Origin: CAZYJR01 sp964647905
GTDB taxonomy: Bacteria > Desulfobacterota > DSM-4660 > Desulfatiglandales > HGW-15
DNA length: 9,813 nt
Assembly (NCBI GenBank): GCA_964647905.1
Contig: CAZYJR010000062.1
Span: forward strand, 1-9,813
Reading direction: 5' to 3'
The notes below the pieces were generated by a model. It worked only from the letters and a program-made list of their open reading frames with translations, did no database searches and had not been told where the DNA came from. Each line of letters starts with the position of its first letter. Positions within the stretch are counted from its first letter, which is position 1. The translations under genes were made by a program, and so were the position numbers. Positions 4,878 through 9,813 of this stretch are shown here, one piece after another.

Positions 4878-5795
4878 ATGAGGGGGGGGCGGGGGTTGAA
4901 TCGGAGCGGGAACAAGGGGGCGTATGTCGCATTGACCGGGGCTATGGTGTTCTGGGGGGTCTCGTTCGTTGCCACCAAGGTCGCCCTGGAGTCCTTTCCA
5001 ACCTTCACCCTGATCTTCATCAGATTCGGCCTCGCCGGGTGTCTCTTTCTCGGGGGGGCGCTCTTGAGGGGGGTGCCCTCCTTCACGCCCGGGGACCACT
5101 TCAAGCTCTTTGTCATGGCGCTTTTTGAGCCGGGGCTCTATTTCGTATTCGAGACTTTCGGGCTCCAGCACACCACAGCCCCCAAGGCCTCCCTGGTGAT
5201 CGCGGCGGTCCCCGTGGCAGTGCTCCTCTTCGCCCGGGGGATTATAGGGGAGCGTATCACCCTCCCGTCGGTCGCCGGCATATTGGTGTCTCTCGCCGGA
5301 ATCGCGGTCCTGATTACCGGGGATCCGTCCTTTCGGTGGGAGCTGGGGGGCCACCTCTTGGGAGACGCCCTCATACTGGGCGCGGTGGTGACCGCTGCCC
5401 TTTACATGGTCTATGCACGCGATCTGGGACGGCTCCACTCCGCTTGGGACATCACCTCCTTTCAGATCCTCTACGGCGCGCTCTTTTATGCGCCCATGTT
5501 CGTAAAGGAGAGCTTTTCCATGGATTGGGGGGAGGTCACCGCTGTCTCTTACATGGCAGTGGGGTATCTCACTGTTTTTGCAACCGTCGCTGCATTCTTG
5601 TGCTATAATTACGGCCTGACACGCATCTCGGCCTCCAGGGCCGCGGTCTTTGTAAACGGCATACCCGTGGTCACCGCACTGTCGGCCTGGGTGGTGCTGG
5701 GGGAGCGATTGACCTTGCTTCAGGCCGCCGGCGGGGCCATGGTCCTTTTCGGGGTATGGGTTACCAACGCCCTGGGGAGTCCGGAGGTGAATTAG
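4878..5795 (+). CDS. EamA-family (drug/metabolite transporter superfamily) permease
   Basis: 305-aa inner-membrane protein with the ten-helix, two-repeat pattern of the DMT/EamA family, which exports amino acids, metabolites or drugs. Repeat 1 opens with 'MVFWGVSFVATKVALE' (about 22-38) and ends near 'GILVSLAGIAVLITGDP' (about 133-149); repeat 2 runs from about 155 to 300, with 'GLTRISASRAAVFVNGIPVVTALSAWVVLGE' type sequence typical of the second EamA domain. The start ATG 4878 has AGGGAG 5 nt before it. Substrate not readable. The next gene starts 3 nt after the stop, and its Shine-Dalgarno (GGAGGTGA, 5783-5790) lies inside this gene, so the two are almost certainly cotranscribed and may be translationally coupled. 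Confidence 0.92.
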   Translation: MRGGRGLNRSGNKGAYVALTGAMVFWGVSFVATKVALESFPTFTLIFIRFGLAGCLFLGGALLRGVPSFTPGDHFKLFVMALFEPGLYFVFETFGLQHTTAPKASLVIAAVPVAVLLFARGIIGERITLPSVAGILVSLAGIAVLITGDPSFRWELGGHLLGDALILGAVVTAALYMVYARDLGRLHSAWDITSFQILYGALFYAPMFVKESFSMDWGEVTAVSYMAVGYLTVFATVAAFLCYNYGLTRISASRAAVFVNGIPVVTALSAWVVLGERLTLLQAAGGAMVLFGVWVTNALGSPEVN

Positions 5796-5798
5796 GGC

Positions 5799-7163
5799 AT
5801 GGTGTTTGACGCGATAATCATAGGCGGTGGCCCGGCAGGGATCTTCGCCGCCTTGGAGCTCGCCCGTTTCGGCGTGGAGAGGGTGGTGCTCCTGGAGCAG
5901 GGCAAAGACCTGAGCGGGCGCAAGAGGTCCGAATCCGGTGATGTGCTCAGCGGATGGGGCGGGGCAGGGGCCTTCAGCGACGGGAAGTTGACCCTCTCGC
6001 CCGAGGTGGGGGGTTTTCTGGGGGACATCCTGGACCCGGCGGTTCTCCAAAGGGCCTTGAGGGACGCCGATGAGCTTTATGTGGCCCACGGCGCTCCGTA
6101 TGAGGTGTTCGGCGAGGCATCCCCGGCCCTGGAGGAGCTTACCCACCGGGCCAGGCTGGCGGACCTCAAGCTCATCCCCTCCCGCATCCGGCACATCGGG
6201 ACGGAGAATTGCCCGGGAGTGCTGGACGGTTTCAAGAAGACCATTTCCGGCCGGGTCGAAATCCGAACCGGGACCCGGGTGGAGAGCATCCTGGCCCGGG
6301 GCGGGCGGGCTGAAGGCGTCCTGCTGGAATCAGGGGAGGTCCTCGAGGGCCGGTACATCGTGGCCGCCCCGGGCAGGATAGGCGCCTCGTGGATGAAGAA
6401 GCAGGCTGAGGCCATGGGCTTGAGCGCTCAGTCAAGCCCCGTGGACATCGGCGTGAGGGTGGAGCTCCCGGCTGCGGTCCTCAGGGAACTCACAGACCTC
6501 ACCTATGAGTTCAAGGTCGTCTACTACAGCAAGACCTTTGACGACAAGGTGCGGACCTTTTGCATGAATCCGTACGGCGAGGTGGTGACCGAGCGGCACG
6601 GGGACATTACCACCATCAACGGGCACAGCTACTCGGATCGGCGGGGGGCGAACACCAACTTCGCCATACTGGTGAGCAGCGCCTTTACCGAGCCCTTTGA
6701 CGACCCCATAGGCTACGGTCGCTATATCGCACGACTGGCCAACTTATTGGGCGGAGGGGCGATCGTCCAGAGACTGGGAGACTTGCTTGCCGGCAGAAGG
6801 AGCACCAGGGAGAGAGTAGGGCGGTGCCTGACCAGCCCCAGCCTGGTGGAGGCAACGCCTGGCGACCTCAGCTTCGTTTTCCCCTACCGCCATCTCATGA
6901 GCATTATTGAAATGCTGGAGGCGCTGGAACGCCTGGCCCCGGGGGTGTACTCCAGGCATACGCTGCTCTATGGGGTGGAGGTCAAGTTTTACTCCAACCG
7001 GATACAGGTGTCCCGGGAGATGGAAACATGCGTGGAGAACCTGTTCGCGGTCGGGGACGGGGCCGGCGTGACCCGGGGCCTTCTCCAGGCCTCGGCGAGC
7101 GGGCTCCTGGCGGGCAGGGCCGTGGCCGGCCGGATCCGTGACGGAGGGGCCGGGAGGTCTTGA
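5799..7163 (+). CDS. FAD-dependent dehydrogenase, COG2509 family
   Basis: 454-aa soluble flavoprotein. The N-terminal Rossmann motif 'IIIGGGPAG' (6-14) binds the FAD ADP moiety, with the following acidic strand end 'VVLLEQG'. 'LSGWGGAGAFSDGKL' (about 50-64) is the characteristic block of COG2509, and the C-terminal 'FAVGDGAGVTRGLLQASASG' (416-435) is the second FAD-contact motif, with redox placed next to a glycine-rich turn. Length is in the normal range for the shorter members of this family, which has no well-defined reaction; members are predicted dehydrogenases. The ribosome site GGAGGTGA is strong, 8 nt from the ATG. Cotranscription with the EamA permease suggests the transported compound and the oxidised compound are related, but that is inference. 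No cysteine pair for a disulfide reductase mechanism is evident. Confidence 0.87.
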   Translation: MVFDAIIIGGGPAGIFAALELARFGVERVVLLEQGKDLSGRKRSESGDVLSGWGGAGAFSDGKLTLSPEVGGFLGDILDPAVLQRALRDADELYVAHGAPYEVFGEASPALEELTHRARLADLKLIPSRIRHIGTENCPGVLDGFKKTISGRVEIRTGTRVESILARGGRAEGVLLESGEVLEGRYIVAAPGRIGASWMKKQAEAMGLSAQSSPVDIGVRVELPAAVLRELTDLTYEFKVVYYSKTFDDKVRTFCMNPYGEVVTERHGDITTINGHSYSDRRGANTNFAILVSSAFTEPFDDPIGYGRYIARLANLLGGGAIVQRLGDLLAGRRSTRERVGRCLTSPSLVEATPGDLSFVFPYRHLMSIIEMLEALERLAPGVYSRHTLLYGVEVKFYSNRIQVSREMETCVENLFAVGDGAGVTRGLLQASASGLLAGRAVAGRIRDGGAGRS

Positions 7164-7189
7164 CCGGGGGAGGTTCGGTCGGGTATGCT
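7160..7189 (+). promoter_or_regulatory. Promoter for the zinc-ribbon/secreted-protein pair
   Basis: TTGACC (7160-7165, 5 of 6) overlaps the stop codon of the flavoprotein gene; TATGCT (7184-7189, 4 of 6) follows after 18 nt. Start near 7196 gives a 53-nt leader. A 5-bp hairpin, CCTGT/ACAGG (7213-7227, loop 5), with CCTTT after it, sits in this leader. The spacer again begins GGGG, as at 387-416 and 4778-4806. Confidence 0.42.
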
Positions 7190-7248
7190 TGGGATGATCC
7201 GGTCACTTATCCCCTGTCGCGCACAGGCCTTTCGTATCGAGGGACGCC

Positions 7249-7467
7249 ATGGCTGAGATAAGAATTGATTGCACTTGCGGAAAAGCCTGCATCATAGATC
7301 CCGGTGACGGAGCCACCATGCGCTGCCCCTCATGCGGCCGTATCGTAACCGTCCCGACCAAGGAGGGGGACCCCACGCGCCGGGACCGGTTGGACGGCTA
7401 CATAGAAGCCGTATTCGAACTCTTGAACGAGGTGGACGGTGCGTTTCCCACCTCGGGTGCCAGGTGA
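7249..7467 (+). CDS. Zinc-ribbon miniprotein of unknown function
   Basis: 72-aa protein. The first 30 residues form a treble-clef or zinc-ribbon-like unit: 'CTCGKAC' (Cys8, Cys10, Cys14) and, after an 11-residue loop with a glycine-rich turn, 'RCPSCGR' (Cys26, Cys29). The pattern Cx1C...CxxC with the 'CGK' and 'CPSCG' knuckles is typical of small zinc ribbons that also occur fused to longer proteins. The C-terminal half (about 44-62) is a charged helix, 'RRDRLDGYIEAVFELLNE', possibly a partner-binding helix. The start ATG has GAGGGA 4 nt before it. The stop codon overlaps the next start (TGATG at 7465-7469). It could bind zinc, RNA or a protein; nothing in the sequence tells which. Confidence 0.75.
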   Translation: MAEIRIDCTCGKACIIDPGDGATMRCPSCGRIVTVPTKEGDPTRRDRLDGYIEAVFELLNEVDGAFPTSGAR

Positions 7468-7820
7468 TGCGCTGCACGAGGAAGAGCCGCGTCATGGCGG
7501 CCCTGGCGGCCGCCCTGTTGATATCAACGGCGGCCGCCGCTCGGGCGGAGCTCCGGGTGAGCCTGGAGGTGAGCAAGGTTTCATCACACCCCGAGCTGGT
7601 CACCCTGGTATGGGAGGCGACCATCACCTCGGACCGGGCCTGGGAGGGTTGCGAGCTCCTGATCTCTTTCAGGGACGCCGCCGGCAGGGAGATCCACAGG
7701 ATAACCAGGATGGTGGAGCTGGGAGAGGGGAGGAACCGGGTCACGGGGCACGAGATCTGCGAGGCCTGGATCTGGGACCGGACGTCCAAGTTCGCAGGCA
7801 AGCTCAATTGCGGATTCTGA
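7467..7820 (+). CDS. Secreted or periplasmic small protein of unknown function
   Basis: 117-aa protein with a classical signal peptide: a basic start (MRCTRKSRVM), a hydrophobic run 'AALAAALLISTAAA' and an AxA-type cleavage site ending at Ala27 (ARA, before ELRV). The mature part of about 90 residues looks like a single beta-sandwich domain, with 'VTLVWEATITSDRAWEGCEL' followed by 'ISFRDAAGREI', a strand pattern similar to FxLYD or immunoglobulin-like export domains. It keeps three cysteines (62, 98, 115), so one disulfide is possible. The ATG at 7467 shares one base with the stop of the zinc-ribbon gene, so translation is coupled. ATG 7494 is a possible alternative start but would lose the basic n-region. 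No family recognised. Confidence 0.72.
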   Translation: MRCTRKSRVMAALAAALLISTAAAARAELRVSLEVSKVSSHPELVTLVWEATITSDRAWEGCELLISFRDAAGREIHRITRMVELGEGRNRVTGHEICEAWIWDRTSKFAGKLNCGF

Positions 7821-7821
7821 G

Positions 7822-7883
7822 CCGGGTTTCCCGGTTCGAGTCGTTTGCCCGGGGGCCGGCAGACATGATGAAGACGGCGTCTG
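7822..7883 (+). promoter_or_regulatory. Possible operator or weak hairpin before the ArsR gene
   Basis: Two dyads lie in the 81-nt gap: CCGGG/CCCGG with a TTT loop (7822-7834) and CAGAC/GTCTG 14 nt apart (7860-7864, 7879-7883). ArsR proteins often bind inverted repeats upstream of their own gene, and the second dyad is placed about 20 nt before the start. Both arms are short, so chance is a fair explanation. No good -35/-10 pair was found. Confidence 0.22.
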
Positions 7884-7901
7884 GGGCAAAAGGGAAAAAA
7901 T

Positions 7902-8267
7902 ATGGCGATCTCCCCACAAATGGAGAGCTTCCTGCGGGTGGCAAAGGCCCTGTCCGACGCCAACCGCGTTCGCATCCTCAAGATGCTCCAGCAAAAGAGG
8001 ATGTGCGTCTGCGAGATCAGGGAGGCCTTAGGAATCGCCCAGCCCACTGCGTCCAAGCACCTGAAGATCCTGACCGGGGCCGGTCTCATATCATGGGAAA
8101 AGGAAGGGCTCTGGGTGAACTATTCCCTGTCCGACGGCCGAAGCAGCCCGTTCGCCGCCGTGATCTTGGGGAATCTTCGCCATTGGCTGGACGACGAGCC
8201 CTCGGTGGCCGAGCTCACCAATCGGCTTCCCCTTATCCGCCGTGAGGATATCTGCGGCAGGCGCTGA
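7902..8267 (+). CDS. ArsR/SmtB-family metal-type transcriptional repressor
   Basis: 121-aa winged-helix DNA-binding repressor. Helices before the reading head: 'FLRVAKALSDANRVRILKML' (10-29), the standard ArsR entry. 'MCVCEIREALG' (34-44) matches the alpha3 'ELCVCDL' block of arsenic/antimony-sensing ArsR, with Cys35 and Cys37; the third cysteine of E. coli ArsR is replaced by Arg40. The recognition helix is 'AQPTASKHLKIL' (46-57), followed by the beta-wing 'LISWEKEGLWVNYSL'. Cys118 near the C-terminus could join the site. In the family, thiophilic metals (As, Sb, Cd) or oxidants release DNA. AGGGA lies 6-7 nt before the ATG. No ars, cad or efflux gene is next to it; the nearest candidates for control are the genes just upstream. 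The gene ends 16 nt before the convergent hisC. Confidence 0.9.
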   Translation: MAISPQMESFLRVAKALSDANRVRILKMLQQKRMCVCEIREALGIAQPTASKHLKILTGAGLISWEKEGLWVNYSLSDGRSSPFAAVILGNLRHWLDDEPSVAELTNRLPLIRREDICGRR

Positions 8268-8283
8268 GCCCCGGCCCCTCTCA

Positions 8284-9363
8284 TCAGGACCCGTTTACCC
8301 GCCCCGGAGCGAGGGAGCCCATTTCCTGGAGCAGCCTTTCCATGTCCTCCGGCCGCCCGATGCTTATCCTCACGAAGCGGTCGATCCTTTCTATCCCGAA
8401 GTGGCGGACCAGTATGCCCCTTTCCTTGAGCATACGGTATACCTCCGAGCCCCGGATCTCGGGGTGTGAGGCGAAAACGAAATTGGCCTTGGAGGGCAGG
8501 ACCCGCCACCCCATGTCCCTGGCCCTCTTGGTGAAGCGCTCGCGGGTCTCCATGATCCGGCGCGCGACCTCCTCGTAATACCCGCGGTCGGACACTGCGA
8601 TTTGTCCTATCTCCTGGCTGAGCATGTCCGTGGGGTATGAGTTGAACGAGTCCTTCACGGTGAACAGCGCCTTTACCAGGGGCTCCCCGGCGATGACGAA
8701 GCCCAGGCGGAGACCGGCCAGGGCCATGCTCTTGGAAAAGGTGCGGGCGATGACCAGGTTCGGGAACTCGTCCAGCAGGGAAACGGCGCTGCGGGAGCCG
8801 AACTCCACGTAGGCCTCGTCTATGACCACGGCCCTGTCCTCCGGGTATCTCTCCATCAGCCCGCGGATCTCCTCCAGGGAGACGTCCGTGCCCGTAGGTA
8901 CGTTGGGGTTGGCGAAGATGACCCCGCAGGAAGGTCCTTCCCCGAGGAATCCTTCCACGTCCACCCGGTAGTCCCGGTCCAGGGGGGTCTTTTCATAGGC
9001 TATCTGGTAGAAGTCGCAGTAGACCGGGTAGAAGCTGTAGGTGAACTCCGGGAAGAGCAGGGGCCCCCTTCGGCTGTCAAAGAAGGCGTAAAAGCAGAAG
9101 GAAAGGGCCTCGTCAGAGCCGTTGCTGACAAACACCTCCTCGGGCCGGACCCCGTATCTATCGGCTATGCTTTTTCTCAGCCCCGAGGCGGCGGGATCGG
9201 AGTAAAGCCTCAGCTCGGCCGTGTCAAAGCGCTCGAGGAAGGACTTGATTCGCGGGGAGGGAGGATAGGGGTTTTCATTGGTGTTGAGCTTCAGGTAGTT
9301 TCGATCCCTGGGCTGCTCTCCGGGCACGTACGGCTTGAGCTTTTTCATTCGTTCTGCGAGCAT
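8284..9363 (-). CDS. hisC: Histidinol-phosphate aminotransferase
   Basis: 359-aa class II PLP aminotransferase, the usual HisC length. It transfers an amino group between glutamate and imidazole-acetol phosphate in the seventh step of histidine synthesis. The N-terminal 'KLNTNENPYPPSP' block (25-37) and the glycine-rich 'VSNGSDEAL' (79-87) are typical. 'ANPNVPTG' (151-158) is the PLP contact loop, with Val in place of the second Asn; HisC homologues with Ala or similar residues there exist. 'IDEAYVEF' (181-188) gives the PLP-pyridine Asp182 and Tyr185. 'RTFSKSMALAGLRLGF' (207-222) contains the Schiff-base Lys211 and phosphate-binding Arg219. C-terminal 'FVRISIG' carries the substrate carboxylate arginine. 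Start ATG 9363 has AGGA 8 nt before it; M6 would be the alternative. The gene stands alone, with no visible strong promoter. Confidence 0.9.
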   Translation of the reverse strand: MLAERMKKLKPYVPGEQPRDRNYLKLNTNENPYPPSPRIKSFLERFDTAELRLYSDPAASGLRKSIADRYGVRPEEVFVSNGSDEALSFCFYAFFDSRRGPLLFPEFTYSFYPVYCDFYQIAYEKTPLDRDYRVDVEGFLGEGPSCGVIFANPNVPTGTDVSLEEIRGLMERYPEDRAVVIDEAYVEFGSRSAVSLLDEFPNLVIARTFSKSMALAGLRLGFVIAGEPLVKALFTVKDSFNSYPTDMLSQEIGQIAVSDRGYYEEVARRIMETRERFTKRARDMGWRVLPSKANFVFASHPEIRGSEVYRMLKERGILVRHFGIERIDRFVRISIGRPEDMERLLQEMGSLAPGRVNGS

Positions 9364-9425
9364 GATGAGTCCTGTTTCCTTGAGGCGCTGTAAGACCGAC
9401 CCGGCTGAAAGAAGCGGGGATCCTC

Positions 9426-9463
9426 GAATCGGGGCCGATTCCGGCCGGAGACCAATCTATGAT
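9426..9463 (+). promoter_or_regulatory. Palindromes and a -10 box before the right-edge gene
   Basis: A perfect 7-bp inverted repeat, GAATCGG/CCGATTC with 2 nt between (9426-9441), abuts the 8-base palindrome CCGGCCGG (9441-9448). TATGAT at 9458-9463 (5 of 6) could be a -10 with start near 9470; the -35 position (9435-9440) falls inside the first repeat and is poor. This is the arrangement of an operator or activator site at a promoter. It also lies upstream of hisC on the other strand. Confidence 0.35.
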
Positions 9464-9475
9464 ACGGAGAGGGTT

Positions 9476-9556
9476 ATGAAAAGGGGAAATCGCGGACTCC
9501 ACCCGGAATCATGTGCGATTCGCCGTTTGAAGCGCCTCCTGGAGGGGATGCCGTGA
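9476..9556 (+). CDS. Possible 26-aa leader peptide
   Basis: ATG 9476 after GGAGAGGG (9466-9473) opens a 26-codon frame that is rich in arginine and ends MP-stop. Its TGA (9554-9556) overlaps the GTG start of the next gene by GTGA. The strong purine site and the coupling suggest translation, but such a short frame can arise by chance, and the predicted transcript start near 9470 would remove most of its ribosome site. Confidence 0.2.
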   Translation: MKRGNRGLHPESCAIRRLKRLLEGMP

Positions 9557-9813
9557 GCGGGCCCGGCAAAAAGGAGGTGGTGGTTCCCCGGGAAGAAGCG
9601 GTCTTTTGTCTGGACCGGAGAGGGAGATGGCACACCCGCGACGGCCCGTTTGAGAACCCGAGGATAATCGCTTACTTCCATTCCTGCATCCGCAAGGACA
9701 GCGGGGGTTTTCACCTGGCCCAGGAACACAGCGGCTTCAAGGAGAAGGTCTATTTCCCTTACCAGGACACAGCCTTGTTCGCCTTCGACGCGGCAAAGGA
9801 TGGGAATGAGGTA
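9553..9813 (+). CDS. DUF1285-like protein, 5' part (runs off the right edge)
   Basis: 87 codons are visible without a stop. After a variable start comes 'FCLDRRGRWHTRDGPFENPR' (about 18-37) and 'IIAYFHSCIRKDSGGFHLA' (38-56), then 'YFPYQDTALFAFDA' (66-79). This order, 'LDRxGRWxxxGxxxxxPRIxxxFxxxxRxxxxGxxxL......EDTPY', is what I associate with DUF1285, a family of unknown function with a compact two-domain fold. The assignment is by pattern memory. GTG 9553 is preferred because GGAGGGG (9541-9547) lies 5 nt before it; ATG 9511, in frame with 14 extra residues and a weak ribosome site, is the alternative. The gene is divergent from hisC. Confidence 0.6.
   Translation, partial: MSGPGKKEVVVPREEAVFCLDRRGRWHTRDGPFENPRIIAYFHSCIRKDSGGFHLAQEHSGFKEKVYFPYQDTALFAFDAAKDGNEV

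Noticed and set aside
4742..5116. N-terminal extension of the PHP gene by 125 codons
   Set aside because: It would cross the promoter pair and the divergent transporter gene; the natural PHP start with a good ribosome site is at 4741.
4845..6194. Very long minus-strand frame (449 codons) opposite the transporter and flavoprotein
   Set aside because: Composition rich in Gly, His, Pro and Glu with no domain; both opposing genes show clear family motifs.
8268..8283. Shared terminator between arsR and hisC
   Set aside because: Only 16 nt, with no hairpin and no T-run.
1..9813. CRISPR arrays, tRNA or rRNA genes, insertion sequences
   Set aside because: No regularly spaced direct repeats, cloverleaf with T-arm, rRNA-like segment, transposase or terminal inverted repeats were seen on either strand.

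Overview
This is a GC-rich chromosomal window of about 9.8 kb. It carries single-copy housekeeping and regulatory genes and shows no transposase, phage, CRISPR, rRNA or tRNA signature. The gene types (COG2509 flavoprotein, ArsR with a CVC site, PHP histidinol-phosphatase, nitroreductase, stand-alone diguanylate cyclase), the strong Shine-Dalgarno sites and promoters of the form TTGACA/GGGG/TATACT fit a Desulfobacterota (delta-proteobacterial) or similar anaerobic lineage. That placement is inference; the sequence alone does not prove it.

Layout. 10-342 (-): small Nfu_N-domain-like protein with its own sigma70-type promoter. 484-675 (+): 63-aa orphan overlapping tail to tail with an imidazolonepropionase-type amidohydrolase, 629-1945 (-). 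2011-2694 (+): GGEEF diguanylate cyclase read from a short promoter/leader region at 1930-2010. 2714-2866 (+): promoter-like site plus a long paired element. 2868-3521 (-): nitroreductase with a structured 5' leader and a promoter at 3610-3638. 3740-3955 (+): near-consensus promoter followed by about 180 nt of strongly paired sequence ending in a terminator-like hairpin, best read as a small RNA gene, possibly 6S-like. 3926-4741 (-): PHP phosphatase with a TTGACA-17-TATACT promoter. 4878-7163 (+): EamA transporter and a COG2509 FAD protein, 3 nt apart. 7249-8267 (+): zinc-ribbon miniprotein, secreted protein (TGATG overlap) and ArsR regulator. 8284-9363 (-): hisC. 9553 to the right edge (+): start of a DUF1285-like gene.

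How it fits together. HisC makes histidinol phosphate and the PHP protein is of the type that dephosphorylates it, but the two lie in separate transcription units. The diguanylate cyclase keeps its catalytic motif and product-inhibition site but has Asn where canonical enzymes have a guanine-reading Asp, so its product may not be plain c-di-GMP. The least ordinary parts of the window are the two plus-strand structured elements flanking the nitroreductase gene and the alternative-hairpin leader of the cyclase gene. No multi-gene system of an obviously new kind is visible.
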